Source: Planctomycetota bacterium (lineage in GTDB: Bacteria > Planctomycetota > UBA1135 > GCA-002686595). Taken from it: DNA of 64,000 nt. Position 1 is the stretch's first letter, and each line of letters opens with the position of its first letter. A program made the position numbers and the translations under genes. Of this stretch, positions 44,701 to 52,321 are shown piece after piece. The stretch is taken from contig JAIOPM010000016.1 of the NCBI GenBank assembly GCA_021413885.1, positions 1 through 64,000 on the forward strand, in the 5' to 3' direction. Under the pieces are notes generated by a model. That model saw nothing but the letters and a program-made list of their open reading frames with translations. It was not told where the DNA came from and searched no databases.

Positions 44701-44967
44701 ACGACGCCTGCCACCGGCAACAAGGGCACGTATCTGAACGGCGACAACATCGACTTCTATGGCGAGTCCAAAGCCGTCGCGGTGGGTGGGACCACAGGCA
44801 CGCAGTACGCGGTGACGTTCTCGCCGGTCGGCGACAACTCGTGGAAGCCGAACCTCTCCGATGTCAACGGCGCGAAGTTCTTCCAGTTCCGAGCGAGCTT
44901 CATCTCGAACGCCGCGACCGGGCTCTATCCCGAACTGTCGGCGATCGCGTTCCCGTTCTCCAACTGA
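41800..44967 (+). CDS. Large secreted lipoprotein with bacterial Ig-like segments
   Basis: A 1055-residue protein. The signal sequence leads to a lipobox ASSC with Cys39 followed by a Gly/Ser linker, so it should be lipidated and exported. Segments such as SAVLVTFNDLLDPDRVDAST near residue 170 and MVATVKFSEPMDPASIQAFD near residue 466 match the SbsA/Big_5 Ig-like pattern (positive-strand-rich domains found in surface proteins). I see no catalytic motif. No known name. It is followed 33 bases later by a second lipoprotein. Confidence 0.72.
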   Translation: MKLTAASLSRVLARALVARFQPVYGVALSATLLVVASSCGGSSGASAQSHKANTVIDADTDPLTDLKLYVDAHEGGTSTQLRIVSVEWGRLVDIKDANGDTVFSDIVVRDNILTQGVFSLTVDAISARQTLTINEVFGTADFKDALDQVLHLQSVLSKSLDPSELPPFTALPRNSAVLVTFNDLLDPDRVDASTVQVQIGNPPDVPFEARVFGDPNHGDRIDFDGNGKPELYTTRVILDMTVSQDEAQTANPPLVVNSIGLPSAVDANKPNVLVRIPTKPDSAASQFQVLENLTGHRLAFSGNGPTDAFSPTLDVIRAVRSMGATAVTSDPNNGFLSDNTPPEVIGEQGVVVVVSDDPNSVDAADVLVDVTFGTQVCAQTSRPGDVLDLGGQRATATGLSGPPVGVLVSGAPFHVNSGSDPVAFSTGGTGDFITTWEPTAGVLPDCFVRYSPDPLTAPNVGLATQMVATVKFSEPMDPASIQAFDTFTITRSGGGLSALRTNVIGALAASQDLREYTFQPTLPLRHSQGTAETYLVDIIGGTSGVRDLAGNALLNTLPGVTFTVDPAEPTQTSDGIVLKFSTPDEDVPTFATSFSTPEVRGQHLYDLSRGIIRPRPLTRFSAQADQSKPVVGAMVPFTAPIQTPLSNLGSKMMGVWRYYDVGFSITDESTMNLDVEGLDWAPFGSGVAVDQFPLFQISLTHSRFLPDEEINPNNLLPNKQVSGLIAAFTQNVANPAKDPLRIVHPKDYGYVLNPSDTFISATNTLMHPWPLNRQIPAGLSPIYYTWRDTAVQSLGAPSGYGADTGRLEQVLGNPPIVKGKPYAKDNVPTVGLPLLFEFRCYPNDSSIGLNGFKIALAINSSAAPFFRAFSTGGILASGQAKKIDPDNEPNAQGGIAPATGLATPPLDNAFYYGQADFVVRTSRTHSIWFDTQLGVPIYYQPLVEPTPAQQPSGTSIVFAYRGASALSTTPATGNKGTYLNGDNIDFYGESKAVAVGGTTGTQYAVTFSPVGDNSWKPNLSDVNGAKFFQFRASFISNAATGLYPELSAIAFPFSN

Positions 44968-45000
44968 TCCGAACACGACACACCAGCAGAGTCGCAATAC

Positions 45001-48000
45001 ATGATCGCCAAGAAGTTCGTTTCGTTGGGTGGCACCGTTGCGGGGATCGTCCTCGTGGGCCTGTCGAGTTGCTCGGGCGGTGGCTCGAGCGGCGGGAGCT
45101 TCGCGCTCAAGGACATCAGCGTCTCGAACAACTCGAGTTGGCGCATCAACCGGGCGATCGAGCTCACCTTTTCCAAGCCGGTCGACCTCAACACGGTCAA
45201 CCTCAACACGGTCCAGATCCGTGAAGTGTTCGGTGGGCCGTCGGCGGGCGAGTTTTCCTACAAGCCCGATCCGACGGACTCGACCAAGGTCCTGAAGAAC
45301 GTGGTCGTGTTCCAGCCTGTCTGTCCGAAGAAGGCGGACCTGTCGGACGCCGGCTTCAAGGCGGGCGGCATCAACTACGAGCTCAAGGTGCTCGGGTCCT
45401 CTGACACGTCAGGTTTGACAGTGCAGTCGACCTCCGGGGATTCGCTGTCCGCGAGCCAAGCGGTGTTCTTCTCGACTCCCACGTCGAGCACGCCGAGCCA
45501 AGTCTTCTACGACCCGATCTTCGGTGGCCCGAAGCCCCGCGTGCGTTCGACCGCGAACCCCGCGGACGACCTCGATCCCAACTTCACGTACCTCGAAATC
45601 GGCGGCGACCCGAACAAGCGCGTCTACTTCCAGAAGGACGCGTCGCAGGTCATCACGCTCGAGACCGACGCCGACTTGCCGGGCGGGTTGCTGCCGTTGA
45701 ACCTCGAGTCGGACGGCACGACATCGGTGGCGATGGTGGTCTACTTCGACCAACCGGTCGATCCGAGCGCGCTCAACGTGTCGTCGACACGTTTACGCTG
45801 GGACTACCTGTCCGATCCGGTCAACAACATCTTCTCGCCGCTCGATTGCAGCGTGACGCTCGTCGCGAACTGCGTCGCTTCGGGAGCGATCGTGCGCGTG
45901 CAACCGCGCGGCATCCTGCCGCCGGACGCTTTGTTGCGCGGCGTGATCACGGCCCAGTTCTCCGACTTGGTCGGTGAGACGCGTCCGCAGGACGAAGTGA
46001 ACTTCGCGCGAGCGCGCACCCGGATCTCGCCGTCGCCGCTCGCCGATGAGTACCTCGAGAGCTTCACGACCACGGCCAACTTCGATTCGACCGCCGGCTT
46101 CGGCGATCCGGTCGCGGTGTGGGCGAACGGGAAGCTCTCGCCGAGCATCGGATTCACCGGCACCGGCGGCCCCAGCGGGACCTTCGACGTGCGGGTGCAG
46201 AGCGGGAAGACGGTCATCTGGGACACCGTGTCGACCACGTTCACCGGCGGCCCGAATTTCCTCCCGACGGCGATCCAGGTCTCCGTCGGCGGCGTGCTCG
46301 ACGTGCGGAACTTCCGCATCGAATCGGGCGGCACCCTGATCGTGCAGGGACCGCACCCCGCGGTGATCCTCGCGACCGGCAAGGTCGAAATCCTCGGACG
46401 TCTGCTGATCTCGGGCTCCGACACGCCGGGCGTCGCGACGCTCAACACCACGAACATCCCCGAGCCCGGCGCGGCCGGCCAGTGCGGCGGCGGTCGCGGC
46501 GGCACGGGCAGCCCACTGACCAGCGCCTCCAGTCCGAAGGGCGGCAACGGCTTCGGCGCGTTCAACCAGAACGACGGCGGCGGTGAAGGCGGCGAGACCG
46601 CTTGGAACGACGTCAAGAACGCGGTCAACGCCCGGCGCGGAGCAGGCGGTGGCGGCGGCACGTTCGGCTCGAACCAGGCAGCTCCGTGCGTCGGCTGCGG
46701 CTCGTTCGATCAGTCCTTCATCGGTCTCGACGGCGAGCCGGGCTTCGGCAACTACTTCGGAGCCTCGTCGCTGGCCGGCGCCTGCACGGATCCGGCGCCG
46801 CCCAAGGGGGCGATCACGAAGCAGTGTCCTCCGATGGGCGGGAGCGTGGGACCGGCGCCGTTCGGCGACAACGATCCGACCAACGACTTCTTCGGGTTCC
46901 AACTCGATAGCGTCACCAGCAAGGTGACGATCGGCGAGTTGAAGAAGCCGTGGGCCGGCGCCGGTGGCGGCGGCGGCGGTGACGCCTCGTATACCAACGG
47001 CCAGACGTTCCCCGAGTCCCCGTTCGATCCGGTCGGTGACGAGAAGGGGGCGGGCGGCGGCGGCGGCGCCGGCTCCCTGCATATCCTTGCGCTCGACGAC
47101 ATCGTCTTCGGCGTGGCCGGTCAGATCGAATGCCGCGGCGGCAGCGGCGGCGGCGGCGAGAACACGAACTTTTTCGACCGCGTCGGCGGGGGGTCGGGCG
47201 GCGGTTCGGGCGGACATGTGATCCTCGAGACCGCTCAGCAGATCGACCTCACCGCGCTGACGACGACCTCGACGGTCGGCATCATCGCCACCGGCGGTGA
47301 AGGCGGCAGCGGCAAGGCGGACAACGGCGGTGCCCACCCGGATCCGGGCGGCATCATCGAGCAGCTCCCGGCTGCCGACGCGTGCCCGCCGGGATACCCC
47401 GCGACCGGCACCAACGCCTGCCTCGGGCAAGTCGACGGCGCGGGCGGCGACGGCAGCCCGGGCATCATCCAACTCCACGTCAACGACTTCACGCCGGGCA
47501 TCGACATCCTGTTGCCCGTCGGTCGGACCTTGGACGACATCTGCAAGCCTCGGCCGCTCTGCACGCCGAGCGTGGCGGGCGTCAACCCGACGACGCGGAT
47601 GGTTCCGAGCTTCGGTCGCCGTTCGCGCGGTCGGTCGGTTTGGGTGCCGGTCGGCCTGGGATCGTTCGGCGGAGGTCCAGGCCTCGACCGACCGGAGACG
47701 TTCGACTTCCAGGGCACGGACCCGCTGACCGGCTTGGTCCAGACCACGAGCAATGTGGTCACGCCGCTGGCGCCGGTGATCGCCGCCGCCAACATCGATC
47801 CGGCCGGCGTCGCTGCGCCCTACGTGACCAGCGCCTTCCGCATCGTCTTGGACGGCAGCGGCTTGTCGACCGTGTTCACCGGCAACCCCGCGCTGCTCAA
47901 GCGTTACTTGGTCGAGGTCACCGACGGCATCCAGACCGAGCGCTACGAGGTCAACTCGGCGTCGTACGACTCCAACACTTCGCTGCTCGCGTTGACCGTC

Positions 48001-48354
48001 GATGCGACGGACGCGGGTCGCGACCTGACCTTCATCACGACGCAGCCACGGACCGCCGCTCTGATCCCCGCGTTCTTCCGCATCTCGACCGACGGTGCGC
48101 TCGACTCTCTGCCCGACACCGCGACGGTGTTGATGCAGTTCGAGGCGACCACCGCCGACTCGCTCGGCAATCCCATCGAGCCCGCGGTCTTCGGCCCGGT
48201 CTTCGACCTGACGACGCTCAACGGCGTCACCAACGGTCTTGCCCGGTTCGTGCGCTTCGACGTCAGCTTCGACATCGACGCGCTCGGCACCGGTCTCCAA
48301 GCAGACAACGCGAAGCCCAGCGTCGAGTACATCCGCATCCCGTTCCGCTACTGA
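45001..48354 (+). CDS. Large lipoprotein with Ig-like and glycine-rich regions
   Basis: A 1117-residue protein. The lipobox is LSSC with Cys24, followed by a Gly/Ser linker. Near residue 50, AIELTFSKPVDLNTVNLN matches the Ig-like (SbsA/Big_5) pattern. After residue 400 there is a region suggestive of beta-helix structure (RIESGGTLIVQGPHPAVILA; KVEILGRLLISGSD). It is followed by several Gly-rich blocks (for example residues 545-555, 652-662 and 684-694). A second Gly-rich stretch reads RVGGGSGGGSGGHVILE. The function is unknown; a surface or adhesion role is an inference from architecture. Codon use is like that of its neighbours. Confidence 0.72.
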   Translation: MIAKKFVSLGGTVAGIVLVGLSSCSGGGSSGGSFALKDISVSNNSSWRINRAIELTFSKPVDLNTVNLNTVQIREVFGGPSAGEFSYKPDPTDSTKVLKNVVVFQPVCPKKADLSDAGFKAGGINYELKVLGSSDTSGLTVQSTSGDSLSASQAVFFSTPTSSTPSQVFYDPIFGGPKPRVRSTANPADDLDPNFTYLEIGGDPNKRVYFQKDASQVITLETDADLPGGLLPLNLESDGTTSVAMVVYFDQPVDPSALNVSSTRLRWDYLSDPVNNIFSPLDCSVTLVANCVASGAIVRVQPRGILPPDALLRGVITAQFSDLVGETRPQDEVNFARARTRISPSPLADEYLESFTTTANFDSTAGFGDPVAVWANGKLSPSIGFTGTGGPSGTFDVRVQSGKTVIWDTVSTTFTGGPNFLPTAIQVSVGGVLDVRNFRIESGGTLIVQGPHPAVILATGKVEILGRLLISGSDTPGVATLNTTNIPEPGAAGQCGGGRGGTGSPLTSASSPKGGNGFGAFNQNDGGGEGGETAWNDVKNAVNARRGAGGGGGTFGSNQAAPCVGCGSFDQSFIGLDGEPGFGNYFGASSLAGACTDPAPPKGAITKQCPPMGGSVGPAPFGDNDPTNDFFGFQLDSVTSKVTIGELKKPWAGAGGGGGGDASYTNGQTFPESPFDPVGDEKGAGGGGGAGSLHILALDDIVFGVAGQIECRGGSGGGGENTNFFDRVGGGSGGGSGGHVILETAQQIDLTALTTTSTVGIIATGGEGGSGKADNGGAHPDPGGIIEQLPAADACPPGYPATGTNACLGQVDGAGGDGSPGIIQLHVNDFTPGIDILLPVGRTLDDICKPRPLCTPSVAGVNPTTRMVPSFGRRSRGRSVWVPVGLGSFGGGPGLDRPETFDFQGTDPLTGLVQTTSNVVTPLAPVIAAANIDPAGVAAPYVTSAFRIVLDGSGLSTVFTGNPALLKRYLVEVTDGIQTERYEVNSASYDSNTSLLALTVDATDAGRDLTFITTQPRTAALIPAFFRISTDGALDSLPDTATVLMQFEATTADSLGNPIEPAVFGPVFDLTTLNGVTNGLARFVRFDVSFDIDALGTGLQADNAKPSVEYIRIPFRY

Positions 48355-48355
48355 T

Positions 48356-48374
48356 TCGCGTCGGACCGACGCGA
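48356..48374 (+). terminator. Palindromic hairpin after second lipoprotein
   Basis: TCGCGTCGG-A-CCGACGCGA is a perfect palindrome starting two bases after the stop. It would form an 8-bp stem with a three-base loop. No T run follows, so it may only reduce read-through into the next lipoprotein gene. Confidence 0.35.
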
Positions 48375-48403
48375 GTCGCCTGGAGTCCGATCCGGGGACT
48401 TGC

Positions 48404-50413
48404 TTGAATGCCCGCGTGGTGCTTTGGCCGATCCTGGCCGCGCGCCGCGCGGGCTCGCTTTCAGGCGCGCTCGCGTGGGTCGCACTCTGCGGATGTTCGA
48501 CGCGCGCGGACGAAGCGCGTGTCCTCGAGCTCGCGCAGATCCGGCCTCGCAACGCGGCCGGCGTGTATCTGAACGAAGCGCTGGTCTTCCACTTCGACGC
48601 CGACGTCGATCCCGCGTCGGTACACCGGCGCTCGGTGCGCATCGCGTCGGTCGACGGCCACAGTCCGCGTGGCGAGCTCCGCGTCGACGGCGACGAGATC
48701 CGCTTCCTGCCGGCGCCGGTGCTGTCGCCGGCGCTCGACGACGGCGGCTATCTGCCGGACACGGAGTACACCGTGCGGCTCGCCGGCTTCCCGTTCCCCG
48801 ACGGCCTGCGTTCGGCGGCGGGCGCGCCGCTCGCGCGTTCGATCGAGTGGCGGTTCCGAACCGTGACCGTCACCGACCCGCGCGGCGGGCCGGTGTTCGA
48901 GGATCGCAGCCCCGAAGTCGGACGTCCGCTCCAGATCCAGAGCTCCGAACCGAAGCTGGTCGCTCCGACCGGACCGATCGTGCTCGAAGGCGGCGAGCCG
49001 ATCGATCCGTCGAGCTTGCGCGCCGAGGACTTCAGCCTGCGCCCGTCGAACGGTCGCAACGCGGCGTCGCCGTTCGGCGATCGGATTCCGCTGCGCGCCG
49101 TCGTCGCCGACAACCGCGATCCGCTCGACTTCGTTTCGCGCGGGCGGACGTTGGTCCACCTCTTCCCGCAGAGCGTGCTCGCTCCCGGCGACTACGAATT
49201 GCGCAACCTCGCGCCCGCGGACCTGCACGACTTCGGCGGTCACCCGGTGTGGCCGTTCAGCGTCAAGCGCCTGCTCGTCCGCGTGCAAGCAGGCTCCGCG
49301 CCGATCGGCGTCGGCTCGTACGTCGAGTCGTTCCTCGACACGGCCCTGCGTTCGCCCGCCGAAGTCCCGGAAGCCGACGGCACCGCGCTCTGGTCCGGCA
49401 ACGGACGCGTGGAGATCCGCTACCCGGCGGCGGCGGGGGACGGCAGCGTCGGCAACGTGTCGCTCGCGGGCGAAGAGCTTCGGCGCGATCTCTCCGCGCG
49501 CAGCCTCGAAGTCGCGCGCGGCGAAACGGCGTCGCTCGGTTCCGCGCCCGGACTGGTCGTCCTGCGCGCGCAACGTCGATTGACGATCGCAGGCACGCTC
49601 GTCCGCGAAGTGACCGGCGAGCGGCCGGCGTTCGAGAAGCGCGAGTCGTTGAGCGACTGGCTCGCCGCCGCGCACGCTCGCGATCTCGCCGCGCGCGGCG
49701 ACGCGTCCCTCGCGCCGCCGAACTGGACCGTGCTGATCGCCGGCGGCGACTTGACGATCTCGGGGCGCTTGCGCGTGTGGGGTCCGTTGCTCTTGGTCGC
49801 CGGCGGTCGCATCCGCATCTCGGGCGAGATCGAGTGCGCGCCGACCGACGATGCCCAGGGCCAACGGGTGACGCCGATCTCGTTCCTGCCGAAGCCGAGC
49901 GACGGTTACGTCGATCGCCTGAGCGGGGGAATCGTCTTCATCCACTGGGACCAAGTCGGCATCGAGCGTCGGCCGTTGGTCCTCGGCGCCACCGAGTTGC
50001 CGTGGACGCTCGACTCGCCGTTGCGCAATCCGTTGCGGCCCGGCGAGAGGCTCGTCTACCAAGTGCTCTCCGCAGCGATTCCGCCGGAGGGCGGCGTCGC
50101 GCGTTGGCATTCGGGCGCCGTGATCCACGGCTTCGCCGGCAACCGGAGCGCGAAGTTCGCTTCCGCCGAGCAGGCGTTCCGCGTGCGCTTCATCGGCGAA
50201 GGTTCGACGCCGGGCTCGTCCTCGGTGCGCGTCGACGATCCGGCGCTGTTCGCGGAGGCGAAGAGCCTGCGGCTCCTGCTCGAACTCACCGTCTTCCCCG
50301 ACGCCGGTCTCGCGGAGAACTCGGACCGCGCGGGCGCGCCGAGCTGGGATCCGCCGTGGATCGACGACGTGACGCTCTCGTGGGATCGCGAGGAAGGGGG
50401 CGAGCGCCGGTGA
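48404..50413 (+). CDS. Lipoprotein with Ig-like N-terminus and beta-rich C-terminus
   Basis: A 669-residue protein if read from the TTG at 48404, which has GGGGA five bases upstream; GTG codons at 48416 and 48419 are alternatives. The signal ends at LCGC with Cys31. The N-terminal part (NEALVFHFDADVDPASVHRR) resembles the Ig-like pattern of its two neighbours. The region LLLVAGGRIRISGEIECAP near residue 463 matches the strand pattern seen in the previous gene. Its stop overlaps the GTG of pilD (GTGA), so it is co-translated with the prepilin peptidase. Confidence 0.7.
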   Translation: MNARVVLWPILAARRAGSLSGALAWVALCGCSTRADEARVLELAQIRPRNAAGVYLNEALVFHFDADVDPASVHRRSVRIASVDGHSPRGELRVDGDEIRFLPAPVLSPALDDGGYLPDTEYTVRLAGFPFPDGLRSAAGAPLARSIEWRFRTVTVTDPRGGPVFEDRSPEVGRPLQIQSSEPKLVAPTGPIVLEGGEPIDPSSLRAEDFSLRPSNGRNAASPFGDRIPLRAVVADNRDPLDFVSRGRTLVHLFPQSVLAPGDYELRNLAPADLHDFGGHPVWPFSVKRLLVRVQAGSAPIGVGSYVESFLDTALRSPAEVPEADGTALWSGNGRVEIRYPAAAGDGSVGNVSLAGEELRRDLSARSLEVARGETASLGSAPGLVVLRAQRRLTIAGTLVREVTGERPAFEKRESLSDWLAAAHARDLAARGDASLAPPNWTVLIAGGDLTISGRLRVWGPLLLVAGGRIRISGEIECAPTDDAQGQRVTPISFLPKPSDGYVDRLSGGIVFIHWDQVGIERRPLVLGATELPWTLDSPLRNPLRPGERLVYQVLSAAIPPEGGVARWHSGAVIHGFAGNRSAKFASAEQAFRVRFIGEGSTPGSSSVRVDDPALFAEAKSLRLLLELTVFPDAGLAENSDRAGAPSWDPPWIDDVTLSWDREEGGERR

Positions 50414-51324
50414 ATTGGTACGAGCTTCCGGACGTCGGCCGCGCGGTGGTGGCGGGAGTCTTCGGGCTCTTCGTCGGTTCGTTCCTCAACGTCGCGATCT
50501 ACCGCCTGCCGCGCGACGACATGAGCGTGTCGAACCCGAAGCGCTCGCAGTGCCCGAGCTGCAAGCGGCCGATCCGCTGGTACGAGAACTTGCCCGTGCT
50601 CTCGTGGGTTTTCCTCCTCGGACGCTGCCGCGGTTGCGGGTGGCGCATTCCGTGGCGGTATCCGTTGGTCGAGCTGCTGACCGCCGCGCTGTGGGCGTTC
50701 GCGGCGTGGCGTTCGGCGCCGGCGCATTGGGGGGTGCTGTTGGTGCAGCTCCTGGTGCTCGCGGGCCTGGTCGTCGCGACGTTCGTCGACTTCGACTGCT
50801 TCGAGATCCCCGACGAGGTCTCGATCGGCGGGATCGTGCTCGCGCCGGTCGTCGCCCTGATCCTGCCCGAGATCCACGCCGACACCGTCCTCGCCGTCCA
50901 CCTGAGTCACGGGGGCGCGATCGAGCGCTGGCCCGCCTTGGTCGCGACCGTCGTGGGCATGGCGGTGGGCGGCGGGATCCTGTGGGGCATCGGTTGGATC
51001 GGCGAGAAGATCTACGGGCGCGAGGCGATGGGCTTCGGCGACGTGAAGTTGATGTGCGGCGGCGGGGGCCTGGTCGGTCCCGGGGGGACGCTCGCGGCGT
51101 TGTTGATCGCGTCGCTCGCCGCGTCGATCGTCGGGGTGGCCAACATCCTGCGCGTGCTCTGGATCGTGCGAGCTCGCGTCCGTCGACGCGGCACGTCGCG
51201 TCCGTTCCGGCGTTCGCTCCACACCGCGCGCATCGTCGGCCGGTACCTGCCGTTCGGTCCGTATCTGGCGCTCGGGATTGGAATCGTGCTGCTCGCTTGG
51301 AATGATGTGCGCGCCTGGTTCTGA
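50410..51324 (+). CDS. pilD: Prepilin peptidase PilD
   Basis: PilD cuts the leader of prepilins after Gly and methylates the new N-terminus. The 304-residue protein has the two cysteine pairs of the cytoplasmic domain (CPSC at residues 48-51, CRGC at 73-76). It also has the aspartyl-protease motifs DFDCFEIPDE (from Asp127) and GFGDVKL. About seven to eight hydrophobic segments are present. The start is GTG overlapping the lipoprotein gene. It should process the pilin at 61011. Confidence 0.93.
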   Translation: MNWYELPDVGRAVVAGVFGLFVGSFLNVAIYRLPRDDMSVSNPKRSQCPSCKRPIRWYENLPVLSWVFLLGRCRGCGWRIPWRYPLVELLTAALWAFAAWRSAPAHWGVLLVQLLVLAGLVVATFVDFDCFEIPDEVSIGGIVLAPVVALILPEIHADTVLAVHLSHGGAIERWPALVATVVGMAVGGGILWGIGWIGEKIYGREAMGFGDVKLMCGGGGLVGPGGTLAALLIASLAASIVGVANILRVLWIVRARVRRRGTSRPFRRSLHTARIVGRYLPFGPYLALGIGIVLLAWNDVRAWF

Positions 51325-51470
51325 GGCGCGAATGCGCGTTCGCCTCGCGGTGCTCTCGGGCGCCGACTTTTGCACGGCGACACGCGTGTGAGCGCTCCTC
51401 GGAGCTCGAGCATTCCAACCAACCCATCGACGCACGCTCACGGTCTCTCGACGAAGGGACTCACCACGAC

Positions 51471-52124
51471 ATGAAGTTCAATGCATGGAGTCTCGCGCTC
51501 GCGCTCATCGCGCTCGCGAGCTGCACGAATTCGCGCTACCAGCAAGCGCTCAACGATCGCGACGCCGAGATCAAGGCGCTGCGCGAGGAACGCACCGCGG
51601 TCAAGAACAACAACCGCGACCTGAACTCGCACAACGCGAGTCTCGACAAGCAACTCGCCGAAGCGAACGCGCGTTTGCTCGCCGAGCCCGTGCGCACCAC
51701 CGGTCAGGACTTCCCCGACCTCGATCGCGAAGGCGTGGCGTACGGCATGCGCGACGGCAACCTCGTGATCTCCGTTTCGTCGGACGTCACGTTCGCGTCG
51801 GGCAAGGCCGAGCTTTCCGCGAAAGGCAAGGACGCGCTCGCCGCGGTGGTCAAGACGCTGAAGGCGACGTACGGCGACGACGAATACTGGATCGAGGGCC
51901 ACACCGATTCGGATCCGATCCAGAAAGCCAAGTACGAATCCAACCGCGCGCTCTCGGTCGCTCGCGCGATGGCCGTGCTCCACTACATGGTCGAGGACGC
52001 GAACATCGCCGACGGACAGTGCGTCGTCGCAGGCTGGGGCGAATACCGTCCGGTCTCCAGCAACGACACGAAGGGCAACAAGGCCAAGAATCGGCGCGTC
52101 GAGATCGTGGTGCACTCGAAGTAG
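51471..52124 (+). CDS. OmpA/Pal-family lipoprotein
   Basis: A 217-residue lipoprotein. The lipobox is LASC with Cys18. A coiled coil follows (about residues 24-75), then an OmpA-like peptidoglycan-binding domain: VTFASGKAELSAKGKDALAA near residue 105, IEGHTDSDP near residue 142, and the end AKNRRVEIVVHSK. It probably tethers the outer membrane to peptidoglycan. It is monocistronic: a 146-base gap before it and a strong terminator after it. Confidence 0.88.
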   Translation: MKFNAWSLALALIALASCTNSRYQQALNDRDAEIKALREERTAVKNNNRDLNSHNASLDKQLAEANARLLAEPVRTTGQDFPDLDREGVAYGMRDGNLVISVSSDVTFASGKAELSAKGKDALAAVVKTLKATYGDDEYWIEGHTDSDPIQKAKYESNRALSVARAMAVLHYMVEDANIADGQCVVAGWGEYRPVSSNDTKGNKAKNRRVEIVVHSK

Positions 52125-52147
52125 CGCTCCGGCGACCGTTCCGAATC

Positions 52148-52180
52148 CACGAGGCCCGCCTGTGCGGGCCTCGTGCGTTT
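52148..52180 (+). terminator. Terminator after OmpA-family lipoprotein
   Basis: A perfect 12-bp stem (CACGAGGCCCGC with GCGGGCCTCGTG) closed by a CTGT loop, then CGTTTC. It lies 23 bases after the stop codon. Confidence 0.75.
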
Positions 52181-52321
52181 CACGGAGCTCGGGTCACGCG
52201 GCGCGCCGCTCGTTCTTCCCGCGCGGCTCGTCGGCAACGCTAGGATGAGCGCCCTCCGGTACCGGACGTCGTCCAGTCGGGCGGCGTTCGTTCTCGACGA
52301 CCCGCGCCCCATCACGAATCG

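Noticed and set aside
45187..45214. Short tandem repeat CTCAACACGGTC in the 45001 lipoprotein gene
   Set aside because: Only two copies; it encodes a simple LNTVNLNTV pattern within a strand and is probably a minor local duplication.
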